From Loripinus fragilis (Eukaryota > Mollusca > Bivalvia > Lucinida > Lucinidae), in assembly GCA_964019695.1 (NCBI GenBank), contig OZ026527.1, positions 73,991,471-74,055,470 on the forward strand: a DNA stretch of 64,000 nt, written 5' to 3'. Shown in pieces: positions 44,193 to 55,299 of this stretch (the first letter of the stretch is position 1; every line of letters starts with the position of its first letter). The notes under the pieces are model-generated. The model was not told the origin of the DNA, searched no databases, and worked only from the letters and a program-made list of their open reading frames with translations. The position numbers and the translations under genes are program-made.

Positions 44193-44661
44193 TACTCACT
44201 TTGAGTTCAAAACTGTGAGTACTGTTGCTAATATTAAGGATTAAGTAGAATTATCAATGTCCCACCCCTCCCTGCTTGTTTCTTCGGGCAACTGAGACGT
44301 TTGACAAGATGGCCACGACAATAACCTTGTGGTGAAAATAGGTACATCTTGGCCTATTTTAAAGCATGGTTAGATTTTATCTCTAGGAGAAATGTGTGAT
44401 TTTTGAGTCTTGCATAGCTGGGTGACAAGTAATTTCTGTTGGCATTGAAAGAAATGTACCTATTCGTTCGTCTGCCACTGCCATTGGGCAAATGCACGCT
44501 TATATAAGCATTCAAATACGATCCACTAAGGCCAGGTGTCAGTTGAGCGTTTTCAGGATTATTGGATCTCTGGTTACTATCCTTCCAGCCTCTCGATTTT
44601 GAAGCCAGAATTGAGATGTTTGATTGCCGCAGAAAGTGGTTAAGTGGGAAAGTGTGTACTA

Positions 44662-45602
44662 CGAGGGTTAGTCAAAAATAACTGAGCCCTACCTCATTAT
44701 ATCTTAGCCTCACATTGTAAACAAGAAGTGTGATTATCTTTTATAAGTATAACATGTCATAGACGTTTTGACCCAAAATAATTACTTCGGTGAAGCTTCG
44801 TTTATGGTTGCTAGGCAACTTAAGATCGTCAGTCAGAGCAATGCGTTCATGATCTCCGCCACCAGGAATATACAGTATGTCTTTAAAAAGCTTGTGGGCT
44901 TGATAGTTTTTGTGAAAGACATATTTGACATTTATTTAAATAACGTATGTCATATTGTCTTTTCATTATATTTGGTTCGACAATGTTTTGGTGAACACTG
45001 ATTGCATGCGTTGCCTAGCAACAAAATAAGTCAAAATTTCACTAATTATCAAATATATGAGGATTGTGTTGCCATGGAAACAGAATCATTTACTCCAAAC
45101 AAGGAATTTAATAATTCCGAGGGTTTGTTTGTGTATGCAGTACTGCAAAAGCATTATAAGGCTATTATTTTGTGTTTGCTATTAAAATTGTGTTAATATG
45201 AATGTGGGTGGGGTAAATTATAGGACTTGAGGCGCGTTAAAATGTGCTTAATTCTGAAATCAAACTACCACAGCATCTCTAATTTGGGGTCAGTTCTTTT
45301 CTTGTCTGTGGCACTGAGTAGGTACATGTTATAGGTATCAAACGACAGTGAATGCAGCATTACATTGGCATTATCGTTTCCATGGCAACGCTTAGATATT
45401 GATGTATTACAGCGTGAACGCACCCGTTCGACAGGTCATGTTCGGTTGTCTAGCAACCAGTATATAAAGCCTACCAACAGATTAAAATTAGGTTATTGAA
45501 TAGATGACATATACTTGCAATGAAATGTCATTTAAATATATGTCCATTTTACTTGAATTAAATGTTATAAGGTAGGGCTCAGTTATTTTTGACTAACCCT
45601 CG
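44662..45602. mobile_element. mariner-type element with 33-bp perfect ends and X-box motifs
   Basis: The ends start CGAGGGTTAGTCAAAAATAA and match perfectly in inverse over 33 bp; TA at both sides (44660-44661, 45603-45604). The 941-bp interior lacks a recognisable transposase but contains five RFX X-box-like palindromes: 44807-44819, 45010-45022, 45068-45081, 45376-45389 and 45445-45457. Short frames inside are not supported. Confidence 0.85.
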
Positions 45603-45883
45603 TATATGTATCTTTGTCGATATGACAGTGCACAGGTACCAGCCAATCTAATCTCCAAACCATACAACTGTAGCAGATTCAAGTATTCCATACTTTTTTC
45701 ACTTTCCAGTCGACTGACTAAAGTATATCCCCCTCCACCTCCGTGCATCCGGCCCTACCCATCTATTATTCTCGTTAAATTACCAAAATATCACCCGATT
45801 AAGACAGCATAAAAAACATCAAAACATATCATTAGATTCAGCAAAGAATCTGGTACAAATTGTACAGATGCACAGTTCTTGTA

Positions 45884-48557
45884 CGATATGCACTTGGAAA
45901 GTTCGTAGCATGGCATCATAACTCCACAATGCACTGATAACATTCTTTAGGAAACTAGAATTCAATGGCTACTGGATGGCTTATTTTTGTCGAAAAAAGA
46001 CATCGCTTGCAAGTGCTGCGCATGCTCATTATGCGTAGAGGTTTATATACTGGCGAAATTTTAAGCAAATTATTAGGAAAAAAAACGAAGGAAAATAAGT
46101 GAACTTATTTACGATAATGATTTGACGAATTAACGATTTGGTGCCAGCTTTTTTTATTAAATATATTATGCGACCACTGCTTGCATGAGGTACATCTTTA
46201 CATACGGAAAATGTTGACTAATAGAGAAATGGTAAACTTTAAAAAATTATGGGACTTTGTATGCCCTCAGAGGAACTTTGGGAGGCATATAGTAATCACA
46301 TTATACCATCTGTCCCGCTTCGTGTCCGATGCATATCTCTTATATTATGTGAGGCAGGAATCCCAAATTAAGTATCTTGATGAATATTGGGATGGCAAAG
46401 TGTCGCGTACCATTTTCGGAAACTGTGACCTTGACCTTGACCCCTGACCTAGTTTTTAGATTATTCGTGTCTGGAGTAAATCTCTCATATTATTTGAGGT
46501 AGGAATCCCAAATTTGGTATGTGCGTGCAGCTTGGGATGACAAAGTGTCGCGTACCATCCTTGGGTCACTGTGACCTTGACATTGATCTCTGTCGTAGTT
46601 TATAGAATCGGCATTTAGTCTGGTGCATATCTCCTATATTCTTTGAGGTAGGAATTCCAAATTTAATGTATGAATGCATCTTTGGATGGCAGAGTGTCAC
46701 ATACCATTTCCGGGGCACTATGACCTTGACCTCTGACCTAGTTTTTAGAATAATCATGTCCGGAGCATACCTCTTGTATCATTTCAGATAGGTGATGTGT
46801 GGGTGCATCTTGGGATGGAGTAGTGTCGTGTACTATTTATGGGTCAATGTGACCTTAAACCTGATCTCTGGCTTAGTTTTTAGAATGATCATGACAGGAG
46901 CATATCTCTTATATTATTTGCGGTAGGAATCCCAAATTTGGTGAGAGAATGCATCTTTGGATGGAAGAGTGTCCCGTCCCATTTTCGCGTCACTGTGACC
47001 TTGACCTCCTACCTAGTTGCTAGAATTTGCCTCAAGTCTAGTGCATATCATTTATATTTTTTGAAGTAGGAATCCCAAACTTGGTGTTTAGATGCATCTC
47101 TGGGTGATTATATTTCCTGTACCATTTTTGGGTCACTGTGACCTTGACCTCTGACCTAGTTTTTAGAATAATCCTTTCCGATCAAATCTCATATATTATT
47201 TGAGCTAGGAATCCCAAATTTGGTGTGTGGTTGCATCGTGGGATGGCAGAGTGTAATGTACCAAGTTTTGGGTCACTGTGACCTTGACTTATTTTCTAGA
47301 ATAATTGTGTCAGGAGTATATCTCCTATATTATTTGAGGTTGGAATCCCAAATAAATTTGGTGTATGGATGCATCTTTGGATGGTGATATGTCGCGGACC
47401 ATTTAGGTCACTGTGACCAATCTATGACCTAGTTTCTAGAATAATCGGATCTGGAGCATATAGCCTATATTATTTGAGGTAGGAATCCCAAATTTGGTGT
47501 GTGAATTCCTCTTGGAATGACAGAGTAATGCATACCATTTTGGGTCAACTTGACATTGACTGCTGGCCTCATTTCTAGGTTTTTCGTATCTATTCCTTTA
47601 TATCAAATAACTTCAAATGTGTCTTATGCTAGACCAATTCGTTTGGGAGTATCCATCACGTTACGGTGACATTTCTTGTTTCAATTTCGCTTCATACTTT
47701 TACTATAAATTGTGTCACTACAGGAGCTCAAAAAATGCCTATTGGGTATATGTTTTGCTTTATTTTCTAGCAAACAATGCAAAATAATTGTTTCGTCGCG
47801 CAAAAGTTGCACGGCTTTTTTAGCTCTGCCTTTAAGAAAATTATTCTTTATATACTACCCCTACTTTTCAAGAAGTGGGTGGGGTAACTCGACCCTTCAT
47901 ATTTTGTCGATGACATAATAACTTCTCATGGTATCGCTTTAATCATCACCTAATTGATAGATTTCTAGTCCCAAGGGGTATTTTTACTTTTTTTAAATGA
48001 ACCAGAACGTCAACTCATTGCTAAACTCATGCTGTCCCATGGGAAGATTTTAAGAGATACATTTCCTTTGTTATAGTTCACACAGTTTTTTGGGTTTCTG
48101 TCAAAATATGTGCAATGTGACATGCGATTTAGTCGTAACAATACTGAAGCGCATTGCTTTGCTTTCTAAACGGTTTTGGTTTTGCCATTTCCATATTTAG
48201 TTACATGAAACATCCAACTCATTCATCAATTGTATAAATACTGAACCAGATTGTGGCCTACCAAATTGTACAATATGTCTAATTTCACTTATAATGTTCT
48301 GCACTCATTAATGTTGATAATGTTTTGCACTCTTTTCAAAAGGTAAAACCTTATATTTTCCACTGAAATTTTGCGTTTACATTCAGGACATGTATTTACA
48401 ATAATATTTGTTCGTGTCTACACCATAACATCCTCATGAAACTTGTGCCATAACAAAAAGAAAATGTAGCTTTTTAAAAAGATACCAAACATGCTAGGGT
48501 TTGTAATTCGGTTACTGAAATAAAAGACCATGCTACCAACTTTCCAAAGGACCCTCG
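45884..48557. mobile_element. mariner-type element, copy 2, carrying a satellite
   Basis: Its ends (CGATATGCACTTGGAAAGTT and ...CTTTCCAAAGGACCCTCG) and its interior match the element at 12030-13376; for example both hold TACTATAAATTGTGTCACTA and CTTTTCAAGAAGTGGGTGGG. Copy 2 is twice as long because a satellite array lies between the ATGGGACTT and TTTTACTATAAATTG segments that are close together in copy 1. Confidence 0.8.
46262..47690 (+). repeat. satellite of about 140 bp with ERE palindromes
   Basis: About nine to ten units share GAGGTAGGAATCCCAAATTT, a TGCATCTTTGGATGG segment, and GGTCACTGTGACCTTGACCT then CTGACCTAGTTTTTAGAAT. The core GGTCACTGTGACC is the consensus estrogen response element (GGTCAnnnTGACC). 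It is exact at 46564-46576, 47131-47143, 47271-47283 and 47406-47418, and also fits at 46842-46854 (spacer ATG). The adjoining TGACCTTGA equals the ERR/SF-1 half-site TCAAGGTCA. Non-coding. Confidence 0.85.
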
Positions 48558-48726
48558 TGCGCCCTGGTATGTGTCCATTTCCGAAAACGGAAATCATTCT
48601 CGATGGCACCATTGAGACTGCATTAATGTACGGGCTGATCTTAGTTTCCACTGTGTATCATGCTATCTAATGCAAAGTATCATGCTTTTATTCAATTCTA
48701 TTATTTCGCAAGGTGGATCACGTTAT

Positions 48727-49125
48727 GTCAGTGCAGTCACAAACGTGTCAGTGCAGTCACATTCATGTCAGTGCAGTCACGTTCAAGTATAATTCAAATT
48801 TCATAGAGTCCATCGCTATAATGTACTTACTTTTTATATCTGACTATGCAATAATGAAATACTAAACTTTTGACAGAAATCATTTAGAATATAAATCTAC
48901 ACAATTTTGTACATAAAAACACCACACTTTGAAAATACAATTTTTTCGGTTAAGTTTACTTTAAACAATTCTCTCTCACACAGGTTACAACGAAATTGAA
49001 TAAAACTCGAGTCTTATAAGGTTTATGATCAATATTGTAGACCACCTTATTAAGATAATGAACATCTCGACAGAGACTGATTTAATGATAAAAAGTTTGT
49101 TTGTGACTGCACTGACATTTTAGCC
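48727..49125. repeat. right subterminal repeat cluster (TGTCAGTGCAGTCAC)
   Basis: Three direct copies at about 48729, 48749 and 48769 lie 20 bp apart, and one inverted copy (GTGACTGCACTGACA) is at about 49110. All four are exact to the 15-base word. Confidence 0.85.
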
Positions 49126-49496
49126 GTAGTAGCAGGCATAAAATTACTAACTGACCCATTATTCTTCGAGTTAAACTTCGCATATTTTCAATATTAGTTC
49201 CCCCGTGTATGATCTAATATAAATGTTGCAGCAAGATTGAAAATCTTGACACTTATTTTTATGATTTAGTCTTTCTGGTTTCCTCCATTTTTTGATAATG
49301 ACCCAGATATAAACTGTTTAACAATCTGATGATCTTCTTAAATATTTGTTCAAAAAAGTTGATTTGGAAAAAAATCAGCAGGCGACAAAAACATGCAAAT
49401 TACCAGAAGGCAAACTTGTCAATTGATAGGAATAGTTTCGGTATTTCCATGCTGAAAAGTATGAATGGTTGCACTGAATTATAGCTTTTCTCGCCA

Positions 49497-49605
49497 CTGG
49501 CGACTTTTGTCGTCTGTTGATAATCTTTTTCAAATAGTTCTGACCCAAATCAGGTCTGGCCAAACCCCAGTTCTGGTCCGGACATAGACTGTCTGATTTT
49601 CTGAC
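49497..49605. repeat. GTCGTCTGTTGATAA hairpin remnant
   Basis: TTTGTCGTCTGTTGATAATC followed by GACCCAAATCAGGTCTGGCC and CTGGTCCGGACATAGACTG resembles the left half and centre of the CTCTTTGCC TTAA MITE. The ends are lost. Confidence 0.5.
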
Positions 49606-49764
49606 GGAATCGATGAGATACGATTTTTTTTATTAAAAAGGTTAATATAGTTCAAGTGCAGGAAATGCATACTATGGAATGACCAAGAAACGCCACAATC
49701 ACAGCCCAACCCATAGTGGCGTTAGATGAGACGAAGAACATAGACACCAACACGACATCAAGAA

Positions 49765-50045
49765 TACATAGATGATCTTACATGAGTGCTCATGTTTTAT
49801 TGAATTTATTAAACGAGTTGGGGAAAAGAGATAAATTGCGGGGCTTGCCGAGCAATTTATCTCTTTTTCGCAACGAGTTTTATCAGTGAGCGAATGTTGA
49901 ATTCTATTTATCACATGACATTATGATTACTTGAAATTTCATTTCTGTCGTAATACGTCATAATTTTGCCATTATGTACGCGACGTTGTTATGGATGTCA
50001 TAACGTTTCCCGAAAATCTATAAACCATTATTATTCATAAAAGCC
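49765..50045 (-). mobile_element. family L element, reverse orientation
   Basis: The minus strand has the family order: GGTTTATAGATTTTCGGGAA, GTTATGACATCCATAACAAC, the hairpin GATAAATTGC/GCAATTTATC, and the end TAAATTCAATAAAACATGAG. A family B/C scrap with GCCACAATCAC precedes it at about 49680-49755. Confidence 0.65.
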
Positions 50046-50130
50046 GTGTCGCACGCTATTTAAAGCCATGTTTTAATCGGCAAAACCTCATGTATTAATC
50101 AAGCAATCCACGTGCTGTTGATGCACAGCT

Positions 50131-50655
50131 TTTGTACTTTACATATACGCATTCTAGGCCGTCGCAAAAATTGAGGTCATAGACAGTAACGTGCATAGAA
50201 ATGAACGTAATTTAATGACGTTAGGATGACGTAAGTCTTTGCTCTGGAACAGGCGTTTTCAAAACCTTCGAATCCTTCATGCTTTTGCGCGCCATTATGG
50301 AAATACACAAATGAACTTTTCGAAGCGATTTTCCAAAGTTTTCAAGTGACAAAATGACTTTATGCAATAATAACGATCAAACATGGTTTTCTGATACACT
50401 AACATCTACTAGACCCCTCGGGTTCGTTAAAACCCTCGCCTTTCAGGCTTGGTTTTCAACACCACCCTTGGGGTCCAGCTTATGTTAATGCATAGAAAAA
50501 CATGTTGATATAAAGCATGAAAGATTAGTAGGTTTTATCAACAAAAACTTACGTCATCCTAACGTCACTAATTACGTTCATTTCTATACACGTTACTGTT
50601 GATCACGTCAATTTTTGTGACGGCCTAGAATGCCTATATATAAAGTACAAAAGCC
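50131..50655. mobile_element. 525-bp element with ~108-bp inverted repeats
   Basis: GCTTTTGTACTTTACATATA ... TGACGTTAGGATGACGTAAG on the left is matched in inverse by CTTACGTCATCCTAACGTCA ... TATATAAAGTACAAAAGC on the right. Arm similarity is high, so the element is fairly young. The interior is non-coding. No copy elsewhere in the window. Confidence 0.75.
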
Positions 50656-51817
50656 GTAGTATAAGTCTTAAAGACAGCATATCTAATGAAATATGGAATC
50701 AGACCACAATTATGTCCCTTGCTTGGTTGTATACAATGAGGATGTTATTTCGCGCAAATAGTTCCTCTTTCAGTGGGCTGTAAATCTACCAATTAATGTT
50801 AGCATCCTTGTAATTGGGTATGTCTGAACTGCCTAATGAGTAAGCTTTCAGAAAATGTTGCTTCTGTTTCGGTAGCTGGTCATTCTAGGAAAATGAGGCC
50901 TCTGCACACCTGAGTAAAATGCTGTTAAGATAGTCAACACGACTGCTGTGTCAACATGGGGTTTGTCTAAACTCCTATGGTTCCAAAACTAGTCGGACTA
51001 GCCCTATCTAGTCACCGATTAGAATGACTCCCAGGTCATGTATGGGTGGGGAAAAGCTTCAGAAGAAAGCCAGGTTCATCATGTATAATAGGAGATGTTG
51101 TAATGAATGATTAAATTGTATAGTAAAATTAATTGTAGTCTCGCGCCATATGAGCCATGTTCGAAAAATAAAATCACAAAACACTGCACTCCGTGTAGCT
51201 GTTATCGTCGAGTCCATTGGTATGGCAGTTAAACTAGCTTCATTGTACAATTTTACGGACGTGTATACAAATTTTCCCTCTTGTAGGCGGGACGAGTCTA
51301 AGACGAGTTTCCCCCTACAAGAGGGAATATTTATATAATAAAATTCTTGAATCATAACCAATAAAACAACCACCTTTTAATGTATTCATAAGATTTTCAA
51401 GTCAATTATAAGCTCCACTCTTGACAGGGTCTTGTGGAAATGATTGAACAGCATAGATCAAAGGAAAGGCGGCACAGCTATGTGCCGTATATTTCTTGTT
51501 AAACAATGGGACCGCTTTGCCATTCACCCAAATTTGAAAAAAGGGGTTCAGTGATGCCTATGCTTGTTCGAATGATAAATGGCAATAGGTGTTCCAGTGT
51601 GTTGAGTTACTTATAAGGTACTTTCACGTGAGAACGTGAGTAAATATTATACCATATGATATATCATAAGGACACACGAACTTTTGTGAAAACGAAAGAG
51701 TACACTCGTTCTAAGTCGAAGAAGCTAATAATTTCCCCTAGGACAAAAAAAGAAAAGACAAAAAGACAAGCATTTCATCTTTTTTCATGGTCTTCGTTTC
51801 GAGAAAGTCTCATTTTG
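50656..51817. other. unassigned stretch with one hairpin
   Basis: A hairpin at 51274-51327 pairs TTCCCTCTTGTAGG with CCTACAAGAGGGAA. The open frames at 51059-51373 and 51150-51338 lie across it and are not supported. The frame at 51656-51988 ends in repeat sequence (GCAGATCAGCATGCGCATCTACGC). Confidence 0.45.
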
Positions 51818-52179
51818 TTGCATGCGAACAATGGTGCAGATCAGCATGCGCATCTACGCAATCTGACCAGCTCCGTTCTTTTTCCCTTTAGTGTTGCTTA
51901 CCGTGCTACATTAATGGTCTACCTAGTCTATGTGGATAAACAGGTTGGATTGAGTGCCAGCCCGGGCGCACACACCGAAAAGATATAAGTTCATTCTATA
52001 ATGATTAGGCCCGTATGGGATAGCAAAAAATTGGAGTCAGTGATACAGACATTTAAATAAGAGTACGTGTTCTGAGCACCCCAAAACACATGTTGAGATG
52101 AGTATATATATTAGCACACTTCTACGCTTAAACAATTGGTTATCTTGAACGTTATTGGTGTACCATAAAAGAGACACTC

Positions 52180-52485
52180 CCCGGCGTCACTGCGTTGTGT
52201 CCTTGAGCAAGACACATCCATCCTAGCTCAGTACTGGTTCAACCCAGGAAGACCCGTCACTTTATAGCTGAAAGATTGTTGATGGGACGTAAAATATCAA
52301 ATCAAACAAAACGTAAAAGAGACATTATTTATTTGTTTCTTTATTTTGATTTTGCTTAATGACACAGTCAACATTTTTCAGCAATGTCCGGACGGGTCTT
52401 CCTGGGTTGAACCAGTATGAAGCAGAGGACATAGTGTCTTGCTCAAGGACAACAACACAGTGCCTTTGAGGAGGCCCTGGCTCTC
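52180..52485. repeat. inverted pair of SINE-like fragments
   Basis: TGTGTCCTTGAGCAAGACAC and TACTGGTTCAACCCAGGAAG on the plus strand (52195-52255) recur in inverse at 52395-52465 (CTTCCTGGGTTGAACCAGTA, GTGTCTTGCTCAAGGACAAC). A further scrap lies at about 61935-61985 (GTCTTCTTGGGTAGAACCAG). It resembles a widespread invertebrate SINE body; I cannot name it. Confidence 0.55.
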
Positions 52486-52583
52486 GAGTCAGAGCCATAG
52501 AGTTCCTCATAAAAGAGATACATTGTATAATGTACAAGGAAGAAATAATCAAAACGACTGTCCTTGTTTGCAAACGTTGCATA

Positions 52584-52775
52584 CAGTAAAACCTGTGTAA
52601 AACGCCCACTCTCAAAAAGACTTAACTATTTGTTTTCAATACCAATAATCGCTTAATGCAGGTAAAAAGTATTGCAGAATGCTCAAAGGGGATCATTCTA
52701 CATACTTGCGACCGTCATTAGACCACCATTTGTCATTTGTATATTTTGAATGGCCGTTTTACACAGGTTTTACTG
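52584..52775. mobile_element. pogo/Tigger-like MITE
   Basis: CAGTAAAACCTGTGTAAAAC and GTTTTACACAGGTTTTACTG are exact inverted ends; TA at both sides. Confidence 0.85.
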
Positions 52776-52832
52776 TATTTTGAACATTTTTTGCGATTGT
52801 AACAGAAAAAAAGAATCAGTAAAAGCACCTTA

Positions 52833-54007
52833 TATGTCCAAACTGTCCCTCAGAATATTTATCAATACAAGTCTTTCAGCAGTTTCTGATCCCCAGATTT
52901 TGAAGTTAATTCCAGATGAACACTAAGTCTGAATCCAAAACTGAATAATCCAAAATAATCCAGAATTAATAAATTAAACACAAAGTATTCCAGTAGAATT
53001 CTAGCACAAAAAGTTTAGACTTAAATGGTGAAATTATTTTAAAGATACCCTTATGTAAAAATTACTTTATATATACTGTTTAAGAAAATTCCAAAACAAT
53101 TAGGTAACATTTTTGATATCATATGCTAAATGTAAAAAATTCTGGAAATGTCTACAAACTTCCAGAACTTACTGAAAGCTTCTATTGGCATGGAAAAGAA
53201 AATTCTAGGGAATTCCAGACTTTTCCAGAAACTTCCACTACAATACTTTTTTTTAATTTCTAGATGATTAGTCATCCTTCTAGAGAAATCTTATGATCAA
53301 ATAAACATCTTGTTGACAACAACTTGTCTACCATCAAAATCTCTAATATCTGGGTCAACAGAAACTTGGTAAACAACATATTAAACAGATAAACATCATA
53401 CCTGTTACAAAGTGCAGACTGTAACATGTATGTTGTTTATCTGTTTTTACATTTTGTTTACTTAGTTTCTGCTGACCCAGATATTGGAGACATTGATGGT
53501 AAATAAGTTGTTGCAAACAAAGTATTTATTTGGTTATAATATTTTTCTAGAATGATGACTAATCATCTAGAACTTTCCAGAAAAGTCGGGAATTTTCTAG
53601 AATTTTCTTTTCCATGCCAATTGAAGCTTTGAGTAGGTTCTGGAAATCAGTGGAATCATCCAGCAGAATGGAGAACTTTCGAGAACCCATGTGTTTATTT
53701 ATATTTAGCATATGATATCGTACTTGGTACCTGAACTTTCTGGAACTTTCTTAAACAGTATATATAAGAATAAATTTTTCATAAAGGCATCTTTGAAAAT
53801 AATTTCACCTTTTAAAAGTCTAAACCTTTTGTGTTGGAATTCTATATTGGAATATTTAGTGTTTAACTTATTCATTCTGGATTACTTTGGATTATTCAGT
53901 TTTGGATTCAGGCTTCGTGTTCATTTGGATTTATTTTCAAAATCTGGGGATCAGAAACTGCTGAAAGACTTGTGTTGATAAATATTCTTAGGGACAGTTT
54001 GGAGATA
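52833..54007. mobile_element. 1.17 kb fold-back element
   Basis: The two arms (52833-53409 and 53420-54007) are inverted copies from end to end: TGTCCAAACTGTCCCTCAGA on the left against the right end GGGACAGTTTGGAGA, down to ACAGATAAACA...GTTACA/TGTAAC...GTTTATCTGT around a 10-nt centre. TA may flank it on both sides. The arms differ at scattered positions. The open frame at 53712-53978 lies within the right arm and is not a supported gene. If transcribed it would fold into long double-stranded RNA. Confidence 0.85.
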
Positions 54008-54487
54008 CAAGGTATTGTAAATTAGACTTTCTTTGATTGTATAACTATTTTCCATTGCTTATTGTAAATGATAATTTTTTGTTTTTAATAAATTTTGTTA
54101 AATTTTAAAATTGCTTTTTGCTGACTTTCCAAATAGCTAAATTTTGGTTTCCTGAATTTGTTTCTAGTTACGCCTGGCACGTAACAAGACCCTGACGAAA
54201 TGCCAACCTACCATCTGGGTCCTCACTGTTTGGCATAGTACCCATTAAGGGGGTTCTACTCCTCAAAGGGTTAAGGTACTCTTTTGCCCCCTATGAAGCC
54301 ATTGCTATTGATGCAGCACATATGGTCAAATATGTCTTGTGATCTACAGAATACATGAAACTATTTTGATTTTAATAAGTTTGAAATGTTATATTTCGTA
54401 TTCTGAACGACCAATGCTTAACTAAAATCGTCCTTAACTTTAAGGAAGCATTGCATTTTTTGGCCCTGGTATTCATTTGACTTTTTC
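54008..54487. other. stretch with MITE scraps
   Basis: 54175-54275 holds ACCATCTGGGTCCTCACTG and GGCATAGTACCCATTAAGG from the TTAA MITE group. 54420-54478 is a worn end of family F (CCTTAACTTTAAGGAAGCAT). No gene seen. Confidence 0.5.
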
Positions 54488-54543
54488 AGTCAGGTGTGGT
54501 ACTTGATTGTATCGATTCCTGATCTTTGCACCCTCACTTACTT
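54488..54543 (+). mobile_element. family A terminal fragment
   Basis: GTCAGGTGTGGTACTTGATT ... CTTTGCACCCTCACTTACTT only. Confidence 0.7.
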
Positions 54544-54796
54544 TTCTCGCTGCGATGGTAACAAAAATGACCGCCGAAATATCCTGACATTAGGCAGGGG
54601 ACCATTTTGGGAAAAATTGAGACCTTTGACAAAGCTATTTTGATAGAAGAAAAAATTACCACGGTTAACAACACATTAAAGTTTTTTTGTTCTCTTCTAG
54701 CTGTTCTGATATCTAATTCTTAGATAAACGTCTTTTAAAACGACATGTTCTCTATTTTAGCGACAATTTTCTGTTATTATAGCAGCGGTTAAAGTA

Positions 54797-54985
54797 CTGT
54801 AAATTAGGAAATTTTTGCGAGAGTTTTATTTTCGTGAATATCAAACCCTTGCAAAATGGCGAGATCACTCTGTTGTTTACTGATATAGGTAAATCTTGTC
54901 CCAGTCATGATTTTTTATGTCGCAAATATGTCTTTAAACACTATTCGCGAAAATAAAATTCTCGCAAAAAATTCCGAATTTTCAG
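54797..54985. mobile_element. TA-flanked MITE family H
   Basis: CTGTAAATTAGGAAATTTTT and, in inverse, CTGAAAATTCGGAATTTTTT; TA at both sides. Shares GATCACTCTGTTGTTTAC and CACTATTCGCGAAAATAAAA with 42892-43099. Confidence 0.75.
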
Positions 54986-55299
54986 TACCAGACTTTACAC
55001 GCGCCTTATTTTTCTAATAATCAGCAGAGTCTGGTGAAAAGCTACTTTCATTTTTTTTATGTCACAGAGGTATAATGCCTTCAATGTTTACTGTCTAGAG
55101 TTGGCTCCCGGTACCGTTAGTTTAACAGGTGACAGGGCCCAGGGCGCCGACAGTAAACATTGTGCTTACAGTAGTCAACTTAGTGCCTACTGCACGTACA
55201 TTTTGTATACAGTAGCTTTTTTAACAATAATATTTTATTGTAGAAAATTCTCAATATTTTCGTAAAAAGGTAGAGTATATAGTAATCGGTTCCGTCTGT

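Larger units (their letters stand above)
43391..49304. mobile_element. 5.9 kb inverted-repeat DNA transposon, AGAT duplication
   Basis: Perfect 25-bp inverted ends begin GGGTCATTATCAAAAAATGG. The flanks are AGAT at 43387-43390 and 49305-49308, a 4-bp duplication confirmed by the intact host MITE. Both subterminal regions carry copies of TGTCAGTGCAGTCAC, direct or inverted, as expected of transposase binding sites. After removing the nested mariner-type elements about 2.3 kb remains, and I see no transposase in it, so the copy is non-autonomous. A 4-bp duplication is known for Sola1/2, Ginger and some Academ elements; I cannot choose. Confidence 0.75.
43324..49420. mobile_element. TTAA MITE split by a 5.9 kb element
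   Basis: The left half (43324-43390: GTCTTTACCCACTGGTGTCG, CTGCTGATAAG, CCTGATCTAGAT) and right half (49305-49420: AGATATAAACTGTTTAACA, AAATCAGCAGGCGACAAAAA, CCAGAAGGCAAA) join into a normal copy of the family at 41351-41553 and 58736-58910. The split point corresponds to GATCTGGATACAAACTG in the intact copies. Confidence 0.75.

Noticed and set aside
46262..47690. CRISPR or coding repeat reading of the 140-bp array
   Set aside because: Whole units repeat without spacers, and frames are broken by stops.
51656..51988. 110-codon frame as a gene
   Set aside because: The middle part (ANNGADQHAHLRNL) reads a CTGCGCATNTGCGCAG-type dispersed repeat that yields similar frames in many invertebrates.
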